Shown here: one piece after another, positions 46,142 to 54,894 of the stretch
How the letters are laid out: each line of letters begins with the position of its first letter
How positions within the stretch are numbered: the first letter of the stretch is position 1
Assembly: GCA_963696325.1 (NCBI GenBank)
Contig: CAVOJV010000047.1
Span: forward strand, 57,828 to 121,827
Direction of reading: 5' to 3'
Source: CAVOJV01 sp963696325
Lineage (GTDB): Bacteria; Pseudomonadota; Gammaproteobacteria; Competibacterales; Competibacteraceae
Length of the DNA: 64,000 bases
Made by a program: the position numbers and the translations under genes
The notes under the pieces: model-generated
Told to the model about the DNA's origin: nothing
What the model saw: only the letters and a program-made list of their open reading frames with translations
Database searches by the model: none

Positions 46142-46645
46142 TCAGGTTTGTTTCTCGCTGGCCAGCTTGCTCTTTAGGGCATCGACGACGCTTTTGAACG
46201 CGTCCCGGTTTTTCTCATTGAGTTCGCTGAGCAGGCTGTGGGCCTCGAGCATGGTCTTAGTCAATTCAGCCTTGGACGGTTCCAGCACGGCCAGTTGCTG
46301 GGCTGCGGCCGGGATAACCGTGCAGTCATCGCAAATAGTGAAGACATCATAGAAACCCACGCTATCCAGTAATTGGTTGACATCCTTGTTGGTGGAAACA
46401 AGCGTGGTCTTCTTGGCGAACCGCTCCTGCATGAAGTTGGCAATCCTGGCGAGCAACCCCAGGCTGGTGCTGTCGATGCCGGCAGCCTCCGTGAGATCCA
46501 CCAGGATATTGTCGAAATCCACTCTTTCAAACAACTGGTCAAGAAACTTATCCAAGGAACAGCCCATGGTGTAGCGGATGTCACCGGCCAGCTTGATGAC
46601 ATAGGTATTACCCTGCTTGGCGTAAAAAGCCTTTCCCGCGGTCAT
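46142..46645 (-). CDS. STAS-domain anti-sigma-factor antagonist
   Basis: A 167-aa protein. Residues 10-110 form a STAS domain: YVIKLAGDIRYTMGCSLDKF, ILVDLTEAAGIDSTSLGLLA and TLVSTNKDVNQLLDSVGF. The Ser or Thr in DSTSLG is the usual phosphorylated site. The rest is a charged helix. It starts one base after the REC-PP2C gene on the same strand. It probably switches partner after dephosphorylation, as HsbA does; the downstream target is not in the window. Confidence 0.87.
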   Translation of the reverse strand: MTAGKAFYAKQGNTYVIKLAGDIRYTMGCSLDKFLDQLFERVDFDNILVDLTEAAGIDSTSLGLLARIANFMQERFAKKTTLVSTNKDVNQLLDSVGFYDVFTICDDCTVIPAAAQQLAVLEPSKAELTKTMLEAHSLLSELNEKNRDAFKSVVDALKSKLASEKQT

Positions 46646-46646
46646 A

Positions 46647-47825
46647 TTAAACCGCCCTCTTGATTAGCAAAATGGTGACATCGTCTGGCAGCGTGCTGGC
46701 TTGTTCCAGTTCCAGTCTCCGGCTAAGGGATGCAACGCTGAGGTCTATGCTTTGAACCTTGGATAATAATGAATCCAGTTTTTGCTGCAAGGTTGACTGT
46801 GGCAGTGTATCAAGTATCCCATCGGATATCAGCACCATCAAAAAAGTCGCTGGAAGTTGCAAGCTGTCATCCCGGTAATCTGCGAAATCGAACAGGCCGA
46901 CCGGTAGGCTCTTGCACTCCACAAACGCGGAGCGGGTGCCATCGAACAGGATCGGAAAGGGGAACTGGCCGCCGTTGCTGTAGCGCAATCGGTTGTCGGA
47001 TTTGCTGAGTACACCGTAGAACATGGTCAAGTACTTTCCCAGCCGTCCCTGGAAGATGTCGTGGTTGATGCGCTTAAGGATCTCGGCAGGTCTGCGAATG
47101 CTGTCATCCTGATCTTGCCAGTATCTTTCCAGGTAGCGGTTCATATAGCTTCTCAGCAACACGGTGACGAACGCGGAGGACACTCCGTGTCCGGATACAT
47201 CGGCAATGTAGAAGCCGGTATGCTCAGCATCAATGGCGAAATAGTCAACAAAATCGCCACTTAAATACAGGGAAGTCCATAACTGACGACTGAATTCGTA
47301 AGGACCATGAGCCTGTTGATCTTCCGGCAGCAGTTGAAACTGTATCCGCCGTCCCGCTCCCTCATCTTCCTCGAGTTGTTTCAGGCTGCGTTTGAGTTGG
47401 GCATTGACGGCTTCCAGATGTTCCCGGTATTCGCGATTTTCCCGCAAGAGGCGGGCGCGTTCCAGTGCCTGGTCGATGGCGTGCTCCAGGGCCGCCATAT
47501 CCTCTATGGGCTTGGTGACATAATCCCAGGCGCCTAGCTTCAGTGCCTCGATGGCGGCACTTATGCCACCCATGCCGGAAACGACGATGATCGGGGTTTC
47601 CGGAAATTCCTGGGTTACGGCGGCCAGCACCTCCAGCCCATCCATGACCGGCATGCGCAGGTCGCAGAGCACCAGATCGGGGGATTCGTGCCGGCACATC
47701 TCGATACCGACCCGCCCGTTTTCCGCCTCGATCACCTCGTAACCGCTATCTTCCAGGTAGATGGCGATAATTTCCCGGATAGCCCATTCGTCGTCAATGG
47801 TGAGGATTTTTGCACGTTTTGTCAT
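46647..47825 (-). CDS. Response regulator with PP2C-type (SpoIIE) phosphatase domain
   Basis: A 392-aa two-domain regulator. The REC domain has phosphoacceptor Asp55 in LVLCDLRMPVMDG and Lys in YVTKPIED. A coiled coil (about residues 125-165) links to the SpoIIE phosphatase: SGDFVDYFAID, FYIADVSGHGVSSAF, SNGGQFPFP, LISDGILDTL and LPDDVTILLI carry its metal-binding Asp residues. Phosphorylation of REC should control dephosphorylation of the STAS protein encoded just downstream. The ATG overlaps the stop of the preceding response regulator by one base. Confidence 0.92.
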   Translation of the reverse strand: MTKRAKILTIDDEWAIREIIAIYLEDSGYEVIEAENGRVGIEMCRHESPDLVLCDLRMPVMDGLEVLAAVTQEFPETPIIVVSGMGGISAAIEALKLGAWDYVTKPIEDMAALEHAIDQALERARLLRENREYREHLEAVNAQLKRSLKQLEEDEGAGRRIQFQLLPEDQQAHGPYEFSRQLWTSLYLSGDFVDYFAIDAEHTGFYIADVSGHGVSSAFVTVLLRSYMNRYLERYWQDQDDSIRRPAEILKRINHDIFQGRLGKYLTMFYGVLSKSDNRLRYSNGGQFPFPILFDGTRSAFVECKSLPVGLFDFADYRDDSLQLPATFLMVLISDGILDTLPQSTLQQKLDSLLSKVQSIDLSVASLSRRLELEQASTLPDDVTILLIKRAV

Positions 47826-48217
47826 TACCCAGCGTCCTTTTTTATACGTTCAACCAGCGCGCACACTGCCGCCGCCAGCGGCGCCATATCAATCAGAGGT
47901 TTTAGATAGACCTGGTCATCGCTTAAGCCGATGGCATACAGGTCGCCCGGTAGACTGTAGTCCGAAGAGCCGGTGTGAATGATAAATTTCATTTTTGGGC
48001 ATAAGGCGTGTAGGTTGCGGATGGACGCATTGCCGTCCATGCCAGGGAGGCGCATATCCATGATGCACACAGCAAAATTGCCGCCATTCCGCACATGGTG
48101 CAGCGCGTTCTCCCCCGAGTCTACAGCGGTGACCACCAAGCCTTCATCTTCCAGGTAGGCTTTGAGGTTTTCTCTAACCATTTCCTCATCATCAACCACG
48201 AGTATCATGGGTTGCAT
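47825..48217 (-). CDS. Single-domain response regulator
   Basis: A 130-aa REC-only protein: MILVVDDEEMVRENLKAYLE with the acidic pair, phosphoacceptor Asp in CIMDMRLPGMDGN, Thr in IIHTGSSDYS, and Lys in VYLKPLIDM. GAAGAG precedes the ATG at 48217. It heads a three-gene operon (REC, REC-PP2C, STAS) and may compete for phosphate or bind a target as CheY does. Confidence 0.88.
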   Translation of the reverse strand: MQPMILVVDDEEMVRENLKAYLEDEGLVVTAVDSGENALHHVRNGGNFAVCIMDMRLPGMDGNASIRNLHALCPKMKFIIHTGSSDYSLPGDLYAIGLSDDQVYLKPLIDMAPLAAAVCALVERIKKDAG

Positions 48218-48290
48218 GGCTTCACTCTTCTCGTGATTAAAGATAAATGATTGAGGCGGGACATGGAGAACGCCAATCCTATTACCCATG

Positions 48291-48389
48291 CTAGTGGGTC
48301 ATCTGGCATGCTCGTCGCCATTACTAATAGCCTAAGTTAATATTATATATTACTTTTTATATTAATGTGCATACCAGATGACCCACTAG
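48291..48389. repeat. 99-bp element with 20-bp inverted ends, AT-rich centre
   Basis: CTAGTGGGTCATCTGGCATG (48291-48310) and its near-perfect inverse (48370-48389, one mismatch) flank about 59 bases, mostly A and T. It has no coding capacity and no T-run. It looks like a MITE or a long stem, in the divergent gap between the REC gene and the CNNM gene. Confidence 0.7.
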
Positions 48390-48456
48390 TCGCGGTTGGC
48401 TGTCTGTGGGTAACACCCCATATACTCATGGTTCCTAATCACATTGGAATTAGCAG

Positions 48457-49761
48457 TTGGAAAATCTCTTATTGATCGTTGTCGCTCTGTTCCTAGTGGT
48501 GGTAAACGGCTTTTTTGTGGCCGCAGAGTTCGGCCTAGTCAAAGTGCGGCAGACCCGCGTTCGCGCCATCGCCAAAACCCAAGGCTGGCGCGGACGCATC
48601 CTGGCAAAGGTACACGGACATCTCGATGCTTATCTGTCGGCTTGCCAGTTGGGTATTACGCTGGCCTCGCTAGGCTTGGGCTGGATTGGTGAACCGGCGT
48701 TTGCCGATTTGCTGGAGCCATTATTCGGCTGGGTGGGTGTTACCTCGCCGGAGTTGGTGCATGGCATTTCGTTTTTTACCGCGTTCTTTACTATTTCGTT
48801 CCTGCATATCGTCGTCGGCGAGCTTGCGCCCAAGTCGATGGCGATTCGGACCCCTGAAAAAGTTGGCTTGTGGAGCGCAACCCCGCTTTATGTTTTTTAC
48901 TGGCTGATGTATCCAGCGATTTGGGTGCTCAATGTCAGCGCCAATAGAGTGCTCCGCTTGGCAGGTCTGGGCGGCGCACGCGGTCACGACGCGCACTATT
49001 CCGCCGATGAACTCAAACTGATTCTGCTCACCAGTCGGCCCGGTGAAAAGTTCACCCGCGATGAATGGAACATCATGGCGTACACGCTGGATTTCAGCGA
49101 GCTGGAAGTGTCCGACCTCATGCGCCCAATCAACGAAGTCGCGGCCCTGCACCGTTCCAGGACAGTGCAGGAAAACCTGCAAACCGTGCATCAGAGCCGC
49201 TTCAGTCGCTACCCCTATTTCGATAACGACGGCGAGACAGTGCTCGGCGTGATTCACCTGAAAGACTTGTTTTTTGCCCAGCAGCATGGCAAGGCCCTTG
49301 CGGATTTGAGTGCTTATCTGCGACCAGCCCAGTACGTATCGCCCGACCTACCCGCTCTTGAGATGCTCCGCCGCTTCCGCCGGGGCGCGCCGCACTTTGC
49401 GATAGTCGGGCATAAAAAAAGCAAGCCGCAGGGTTTCATCACCCTGGACAACCTGTTGGGGGCACTGGTGGGGGAAATCCGCGACGAGTTCCGTCAAAGC
49501 CACAACGACTGGACAAGGCTCGATGACGGTTCGCTGATTGGCAAGGGCAGCCTGCCAATTTTCACGCTGGAACGGGCTCTAGGCATTGACGTTGAGGACG
49601 AAGAAGTCGATTCGGTCGGTGGCCTCATTATGTCGAAACTGGGTGATCTGCCAGAAGAAGGCCAGAAAATCGAGTTCGAGCAATTCGATGTGGTGGTCAA
49701 GAAGATGAGTGGGCCGCGTATCGTACTGATTAGGGTGTATCCCAAAGTAGCCACTGGGTAG
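48457..49761 (+). CDS. CNNM/CorC-family (hemolysin-like) transporter
   Basis: A 434-aa membrane protein. The DUF21/CNNM transmembrane domain covers residues 1-170, with VVVNGFFVAAEFGLVKVRQT, GITLASLGLGWIGEPAFA and LHIVVGELAPKSMAIRTPEK. Two CBS domains follow (about 215-335; SDLMRPINEVAALHR, FITLDNLLGALVGEI). A CorC_HlyC domain ends the protein (from DGSLIGKGSLPIFTLE to RVYPKVATG). The family exports or regulates Mg or other divalent ions. The start is TTG; no nearer ATG would keep the first helix. Confidence 0.9.
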   Translation: MENLLLIVVALFLVVVNGFFVAAEFGLVKVRQTRVRAIAKTQGWRGRILAKVHGHLDAYLSACQLGITLASLGLGWIGEPAFADLLEPLFGWVGVTSPELVHGISFFTAFFTISFLHIVVGELAPKSMAIRTPEKVGLWSATPLYVFYWLMYPAIWVLNVSANRVLRLAGLGGARGHDAHYSADELKLILLTSRPGEKFTRDEWNIMAYTLDFSELEVSDLMRPINEVAALHRSRTVQENLQTVHQSRFSRYPYFDNDGETVLGVIHLKDLFFAQQHGKALADLSAYLRPAQYVSPDLPALEMLRRFRRGAPHFAIVGHKKSKPQGFITLDNLLGALVGEIRDEFRQSHNDWTRLDDGSLIGKGSLPIFTLERALGIDVEDEEVDSVGGLIMSKLGDLPEEGQKIEFEQFDVVVKKMSGPRIVLIRVYPKVATG

Positions 49762-49898
49762 TGGCGCACCATGCAATAGGGGTTGTCTATGTGCTGCTGG
49801 CCGTTGTCCTATTCGGTGCGAGCACGCCGATCGCTAAAGCCCTGCTCGGCCAGATGACGCCTAGCATGCTCGCTGCGCTAAATCGCGTAATTCAGTGA
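49761..49898 (+). pseudogene. Remnant of an EamA/DMT-family transporter
   Basis: A 45-residue reading ends VYVLLAVVLFGASTPIAKAL, LGQMTPSMLAALNRVIQ and a stop at 49896. This is the first helix of an EamA (drug/metabolite) exporter, cut after about 40 residues. The GTG overlaps the end of the CNNM gene. The rest of the transporter is absent, so it is a truncated relic. Confidence 0.65.
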
Positions 49899-50073
49899 AA
49901 ATCTCTAAATAACTGATTTTGTGGTGGGTAATAATCTACAGACGATTGCCCGGCGATGCTTGACAGTATTCATTGCCCGTCTCACTAGATGTGGTAAACT
50001 TTTGCACCCAATTACAAATTCACGCCAACCGGGTTATCCCCTTAAAATTAATATCCAGGAGTACGGAGCGCGC

Positions 50074-50505
50074 ATGGCCGTAGAACGCACCCTTTCCATT
50101 ATCAAGCCCGATGCCGTCGCCAAGAATGTCATCGGTAAGATCTACAGTCGTTTTGAGGACAATGGCCTGCGCATCGTCGCCGCCAAAATGCTACACCTGT
50201 CGCGGGAAAAGGCCGAGAATTTTTATGGAGTGCATCGCGAACGTCCCTTCTTTAACGATTTGGTCAGCTTCATGATCTCCGGTCCGGTGATAGCGCAAGT
50301 GTTGGAAGGGGAGGGCGCCATCGCCAAGAACCGTGAAATCATGGGAGCCACCGATCCCAGGAAGGCCGCTCCTGGCACCGTCCGCGCCGATTTCGCCACG
50401 ACCGTCGATGAAAATGCCGTGCACGGGTCTGATTCTCCCGAGACCGCGGCCGTGGAGATCGCGTTTTTCTTCGGCAACGACGGGATTTGTTCGCGTACTC
50501 GCTAA
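50074..50505 (+). CDS. ndk: Nucleoside diphosphate kinase
   Basis: A 143-aa enzyme that exchanges phosphate among nucleoside di- and triphosphates. MAVERTLSIIKPDAVAKNVI and the catalytic His117 in NAVHGSDSPETAAVEIAFFF are standard. GGAG lies 15 bases before the ATG. The C-terminus (GNDGICSRTR) is normal, and rlmN follows closely on the same strand. Confidence 0.97.
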   Translation: MAVERTLSIIKPDAVAKNVIGKIYSRFEDNGLRIVAAKMLHLSREKAENFYGVHRERPFFNDLVSFMISGPVIAQVLEGEGAIAKNREIMGATDPRKAAPGTVRADFATTVDENAVHGSDSPETAAVEIAFFFGNDGICSRTR

Positions 50506-50524
50506 CTGCTCGGTAACTTGCCTG

Positions 50525-51604
50525 GTGGAAAACGACAGGATCAATCTGCTGGATCTGGACCGCCGCGATCTGGAGGCTTTCTTCGTCGCCTTGGGCGAGA
50601 AGACTTTCCGCGCTTCCCAGATCATGAAATGGATTTACCACGAAGGCGTTATGGATTTCGAGTTCATGACCAACATTAGCAAGGCGCTGCGGGAGCGACT
50701 CCAGCAGTTGGCCGAGGTCAGGCCGCCGGACGTTGTCATGAGTCATGTGTCCCAGGACGGGTCCCATAAGTGGCTAATCCGGGTCGACAGCGGTAATTGC
50801 GTGGAGACGGTCTTCATCCCGGAGAGCGATCGCGGAACGCTGTGTGTTTCTTCACAAATAGGGTGTGCCCTGGACTGTTCCTTCTGTGCTACGGCCCAGC
50901 AGGGTTTCAACCGTAATTTGAAGGTCGCCGAGATCATCGGCCAGGTTTGGCAGGCCAAGCGGCTGTTGGGCGGCGGCCGCATGATTACCAATGTAGTGAT
51001 GATGGGCATGGGCGAGCCCTTGTTGAATTTTAACAACGTGGTCAAAGCCATGGAGCTGATGCAGGATGATTTGGCCTTTGGTCTTTCCAAGCGCCGCGTC
51101 ACGCTGAGTACCGCCGGCGTGGTTCCCGCGCTTTACCGGTTGCGCGAGGTATCGGATGTCAGCCTGGCCGTGTCCCTGCATGCGCCGACCGATGAATTGC
51201 GCGATGAACTGGTGCCGCTCAATCGCAAGTATCCGATTGCCCAGTTGTTGGAGGCTTGCCAGCACTACATCGCCGATAAGCCGCATCGGCGTATCACTTG
51301 GGAGTATGTGATGCTGGACGGGGTGAACGATTCCGAGGACCATGCCCGCCGCCTCGCTGCCCTGCTCAAGGACATACCGTCCAAGGTCAACCTGATTCCC
51401 TTCAATCCGTTCCCGAATACGCGCTACCGGCGCTCCAGTCCGGGTACCATCGACTGCTTCCGGAACATTCTCATGGACCATGAGCTTACCGTCATAACCC
51501 GCAAGACGCGGGGTGATGATATCGATGCCGCCTGCGGGCAACTGGCAGGCAAAGTGCTGGATCGTAGCCGCCGGCAGTTACGCATGGCGCGCCTCGCTGG
51601 ATAG
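50525..51604 (+). CDS. rlmN: Dual-specificity rRNA/tRNA adenine C2-methyltransferase RlmN
   Basis: A 359-aa radical SAM enzyme that methylates A2503 of 23S rRNA and A37 of tRNA. The cluster motif CALDCSFCATAQQGFNRNL is clear, preceded by RGTLCVSSQIG; MGMGEPLLNFNNVVKAM and the C-terminal VTIRKTRGDDIDAACGQL-like block (VITRKTRGDDIDAACGQL) carry the catalytic Cys. GTG at 50525 is taken as start because upstream sequence belongs to ndk. Confidence 0.96.
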   Translation: MENDRINLLDLDRRDLEAFFVALGEKTFRASQIMKWIYHEGVMDFEFMTNISKALRERLQQLAEVRPPDVVMSHVSQDGSHKWLIRVDSGNCVETVFIPESDRGTLCVSSQIGCALDCSFCATAQQGFNRNLKVAEIIGQVWQAKRLLGGGRMITNVVMMGMGEPLLNFNNVVKAMELMQDDLAFGLSKRRVTLSTAGVVPALYRLREVSDVSLAVSLHAPTDELRDELVPLNRKYPIAQLLEACQHYIADKPHRRITWEYVMLDGVNDSEDHARRLAALLKDIPSKVNLIPFNPFPNTRYRRSSPGTIDCFRNILMDHELTVITRKTRGDDIDAACGQLAGKVLDRSRRQLRMARLAG

Positions 51605-51615
51605 CGCTGGCGCGT

Positions 51616-52371
51616 ATGCGACGCTTCTATGACTGGGTCCCGACTATCGCCGCGCTGCTGCTGGCGGGGGGCTGCGCGTGGATGGGCTCGAAGCCTGCCC
51701 CCAACTCGCCCGAGGCTAACGCGGCTGCGCTTAACCTGCAGATGGGGGTTGGCTACATGCAGCAGGGCCGTCTTGATGTTGCGCTGGAAAAGCTCAAGAA
51801 AGCGCTTGAGTATAACGATAACTACGCCGAGGCCCACAATGCCATCGCGGTGCTCTACGAGGAAAGTGGAGAAAATCCGCTGGCGGAGCAGCACTTTAAA
51901 CGGGCGGTGGAAGTAGACCCCAAATTTACTTTAGCGAGGTTGAATTACGGGCGGTTCTTGTGCGCGCATGGCAACCTCGTCGAAGGCGAAAGCCAATTTC
52001 TGGCCATCGCCGCCGATCCGAACCTCAAATCGGCCGATGCGGCTTATACAGGGGCGGGCATTTGCGCGCGGTTGGCCAAAGACAACGAGCGAGCCGAAGC
52101 GCATTTGCGCAAGGCTCTGGAACAAAACCCGGGCACTGTGCGCGCCCTCTACGAGATGGCGGAGCTAAACCATGCTCAAGGCAAGGATCTGCAGGCCAGG
52201 GCTTTCCTGCAACGCTATCATAGCCAGGCCGGATACAGCCCCGCCAGCCTCTGGCTGGGGATCGCGATTGAGGACGGCCTGGGTGACGCTGATCTGCGCC
52301 GGGAATACGCCCGCTTGCTTCTGGCGAAATTTGCAGACTCTGATGAAGCACGCCGCTTGAAGTCGCAATGA
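51616..52371 (+). CDS. pilW: Type IV pilus biogenesis/stability lipoprotein PilW (PilF)
   Basis: A 251-aa outer-membrane lipoprotein. The lipobox is LLLAGGCAW (Cys about residue 20). The rest is a chain of TPR repeats: LQMGVGYMQQGRLDVALEKL, AHNAIAVLYEESGENPLAEQ and FKRAVEVDPKFTLARLNYG. It pilots or stabilises the PilQ secretin. It overlaps rodZ by four bases, in the normal rlmN-pilW-rodZ order. Pilus machinery genes themselves are not in the window. Confidence 0.93.
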   Translation: MRRFYDWVPTIAALLLAGGCAWMGSKPAPNSPEANAAALNLQMGVGYMQQGRLDVALEKLKKALEYNDNYAEAHNAIAVLYEESGENPLAEQHFKRAVEVDPKFTLARLNYGRFLCAHGNLVEGESQFLAIAADPNLKSADAAYTGAGICARLAKDNERAEAHLRKALEQNPGTVRALYEMAELNHAQGKDLQARAFLQRYHSQAGYSPASLWLGIAIEDGLGDADLRREYARLLLAKFADSDEARRLKSQ

Positions 52372-53450
52372 ACATACAATCCAGTTCCCCTGAAAATATG
52401 GACATTAATATGGACCTGCCATCCACTGGTACCGGTACGCCTATGTTTCCTCCTGCGACCGGTATGTCTTCCGATACGTCTTCCGATACAGAGACAACTC
52501 CCACTGCTATGGACAGGGAGGATACCCCTGCGTCCCTCTCCCTGGGAGCGCTGCTGGCGAAAGTGCGTGTTGCAAAGGGGCTGGAGCAGCGCGAGGTCGC
52601 CAGCCAGCTTGGACTTAGCCTGGTGTTGATCAAAAACCTGGAAGAAGACGCTTTCCAGCAACTGGGAGCCCCCATTTTCGTGCGTGGCTATCTTAGCCGC
52701 TACGCCCGCCTGCTCGGTCTTCCCGAGCAGGAAATTTTATCTCGGTACAAGCAGTTGGGGATTAGCGAACTGCCCCCTTTGCGAGTTGAAGGTTCCATCA
52801 AGCCGCAGGCGAAAATTAGCGATAGGGGGGTGCGCTGGTTTTCCTATCTGCTGGTTTTAGCGGTGTTGGGCTGGTTGGGTGTACAACAAGTCGTCACCCA
52901 TTTTGAATCTTCCACCAATGCCTCCCCAAGTGTGACACCACTGCTTACCACCCCCGTCGCCCCGGCGCCGCCGACTCCCTCAACACCTGCCATTAGCAGC
53001 AATACCGTTACGGAACCAGTCGCGATAGCCCAGCCGGCGCCGGTCGCTCCTCCGGGTACCCCGGAGGCTCCCTCCCAGGAGGTTGGTATTCCGCCCGCGG
53101 ACAATCAGGTTAGCGTTCAGCGGGCCGATAATTCCGCGCTGCCGGCGGCTAGCAATGCGGACCTTTCTCCAACAGCCAGTATTCCTACCGGCGAGCCCCA
53201 ATTGGTGTTGGAGTTTACGGAGAATGTCTGGGTGAATGTGAAAGATGCCAATGGCAAGCGGTTGGCTTACGGGACCATGAAGGCCAACACGATGAGTACG
53301 CTGTCCGGTCCCGCGCCGTTTTCCCTGATCCTGGGCAATTCCGGTGCGACCCGTATCAAGCTCAATGACCAAGCCATCGATCCCGCCACGTATGTAAAGC
53401 GGGGCGGGGTAAGCCGGTTTGTCTTGAACGTTCCAAAACCAGGTGAGTGA
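52368..53450 (+). CDS. rodZ: Cytoskeletal shape protein RodZ
   Basis: A 360-aa protein linking MreB to the envelope. A 55-residue low-complexity head precedes the helix-turn-helix (LGALLAKVRVAKGLEQREVA, LGAPIFVRGYLSRYARLL). One membrane helix is WFSYLLVLAVLGWLGVQQVV (about residues 160-180). A Pro/Ala/Thr-rich linker follows, then the DUF4115 domain: LVLEFTENVWVNVKDANGKR. ispG, which commonly comes next, is absent; hisS follows after 73 bases. Confidence 0.94.
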   Translation: MNIQSSSPENMDINMDLPSTGTGTPMFPPATGMSSDTSSDTETTPTAMDREDTPASLSLGALLAKVRVAKGLEQREVASQLGLSLVLIKNLEEDAFQQLGAPIFVRGYLSRYARLLGLPEQEILSRYKQLGISELPPLRVEGSIKPQAKISDRGVRWFSYLLVLAVLGWLGVQQVVTHFESSTNASPSVTPLLTTPVAPAPPTPSTPAISSNTVTEPVAIAQPAPVAPPGTPEAPSQEVGIPPADNQVSVQRADNSALPAASNADLSPTASIPTGEPQLVLEFTENVWVNVKDANGKRLAYGTMKANTMSTLSGPAPFSLILGNSGATRIKLNDQAIDPATYVKRGGVSRFVLNVPKPGE

Positions 53451-53523
53451 ATGCGTGTTGGTGGTTCCGGCTTGACCGGGGCTGGCGGCGCCTTTATCTA
53501 GTAACCGCTGCAACGGCATAATT

Positions 53524-54804
53524 ATGGCGAAAATCCTTCAGGCTATCCGCGGCATGAATGACATCCTGCCTGGAGATGTTTCCGTTTGGCAGGGCCTGGA
53601 AGCGACCGTGCGAGCTGTGCTGACGGCCTATGGGTACCGGGAAATCCGCCTGCCTCTGCTGGAAAAGACTGAACTGTTCGCTCGTTCCATCGGCGAAGTG
53701 ACCGACATTGTCGAGAAGGAGATGTACACGTTCAGTGACCGCAATGGCGACAGCCTGACGTTGCGTCCCGAGGGCACCGCGGGCTGCGTGCGGGCCTGCG
53801 TAGAGCATGGCCTGCTGCACAATCAGAGCCAGCGCCTCTGGTACAGTGGTCCCATGTTCCGCCATGAGCGCCCGCAGAAGGGACGTTACCGTCAGTTTCA
53901 CCAGATCGGTGCCGAGGTCTATGGCATGACGGGTCCGGATATAGACGCCGAACTCATTTGCATGACCGCCCGGTTCTGGAAACAGTTGGGCATTCAGGAT
54001 GTCGTCTTGCAGATCAATTCCCTAGGTTCCAGCGCGGCCCGGGCGGTTTACCAGGAACAACTGGTGAACTATTTCAAGGCGCATGCAGATGCTCTTGACG
54101 AGGACAGCCGGCGTCGCCTGCACACCAATCCGTTACGGATATTGGATACCAAAAGTTCCGCCATGCAGGCGATAGTAGCCGGCGCGCCGCTGCTGGGCGA
54201 GTTCCTGGATGAGGAATCCCGGCTGCATTTTGAGCACCTTCAGGAGCTGCTGGAGGCTGCTGGCATTTCCTGCGAAGTCAATCCACGCCTGGTGCGGGGT
54301 TTGGATTATTATTGCAAAACCGTCTTTGAGTGGGTGACGGATCGTCTTGGCGCCCAGGGTACGGTATGTGCCGGTGGACGCTATGACGGTCTCGTGGAGC
54401 AATTGGGGGGCCAAGCCGTGCCCGGCGTAGGTTTCGCCATGGGCATGGAGCGTTTGGTGGCAATGTTGAGCGAGTCTGGCTATGCCGGATCGGACCCATT
54501 CCCCCATGCGTATCTGGTGATGGTTGGAGAAGCTGCGGAGCGGTGTGGGAGAGTGCTTGCGGAAAGAATGCGCGATCAGTTGCCGGGATTGCGCTTGCAG
54601 GTCAACTGTGGCGGAGGCAGCTTCAAGGCCCAGCTCAAGCGGGCGGATCGAAGCCGTGCTCCGCTGGCGCTGATCCTGGGTGAGAACGAGATACAAGCCA
54701 GGCAGATAACCGTCAAGCCACTGCGCCAAGACGGTGAGCAAATCAGCATGTCCCAGGACGGCTTGATCGGCTTCCTGGAAGTCGGTTTGCTGTCCGCCCC
54801 TTGA
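53524..54804 (+). CDS. hisS: Histidyl-tRNA synthetase
   Basis: A 426-aa class II synthetase. AIRGMNDILPGD, class II motif 2 YSGPMFRHERPQKGRYRQFH, the histidine loops LVRGLDYYCKTVFEWVT and AGGRYDGLVEQLGG, and motif 3 GVGFAMGMERL are present. The anticodon-binding domain takes the last 100 residues. It starts just after an out-of-frame AT-rich gap and is followed by yfgM. Confidence 0.96.
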   Translation: MAKILQAIRGMNDILPGDVSVWQGLEATVRAVLTAYGYREIRLPLLEKTELFARSIGEVTDIVEKEMYTFSDRNGDSLTLRPEGTAGCVRACVEHGLLHNQSQRLWYSGPMFRHERPQKGRYRQFHQIGAEVYGMTGPDIDAELICMTARFWKQLGIQDVVLQINSLGSSAARAVYQEQLVNYFKAHADALDEDSRRRLHTNPLRILDTKSSAMQAIVAGAPLLGEFLDEESRLHFEHLQELLEAAGISCEVNPRLVRGLDYYCKTVFEWVTDRLGAQGTVCAGGRYDGLVEQLGGQAVPGVGFAMGMERLVAMLSESGYAGSDPFPHAYLVMVGEAAERCGRVLAERMRDQLPGLRLQVNCGGGSFKAQLKRADRSRAPLALILGENEIQARQITVKPLRQDGEQISMSQDGLIGFLEVGLLSAP

Positions 54805-54894
54805 CCATTTACCTTCGCGTAAGCAACGCGATTTTCCCGGTTGTTGTAAAGTTGGATGGCCGGGTGGAGCCTAACGCAGTCCGGAGGATAGCGG

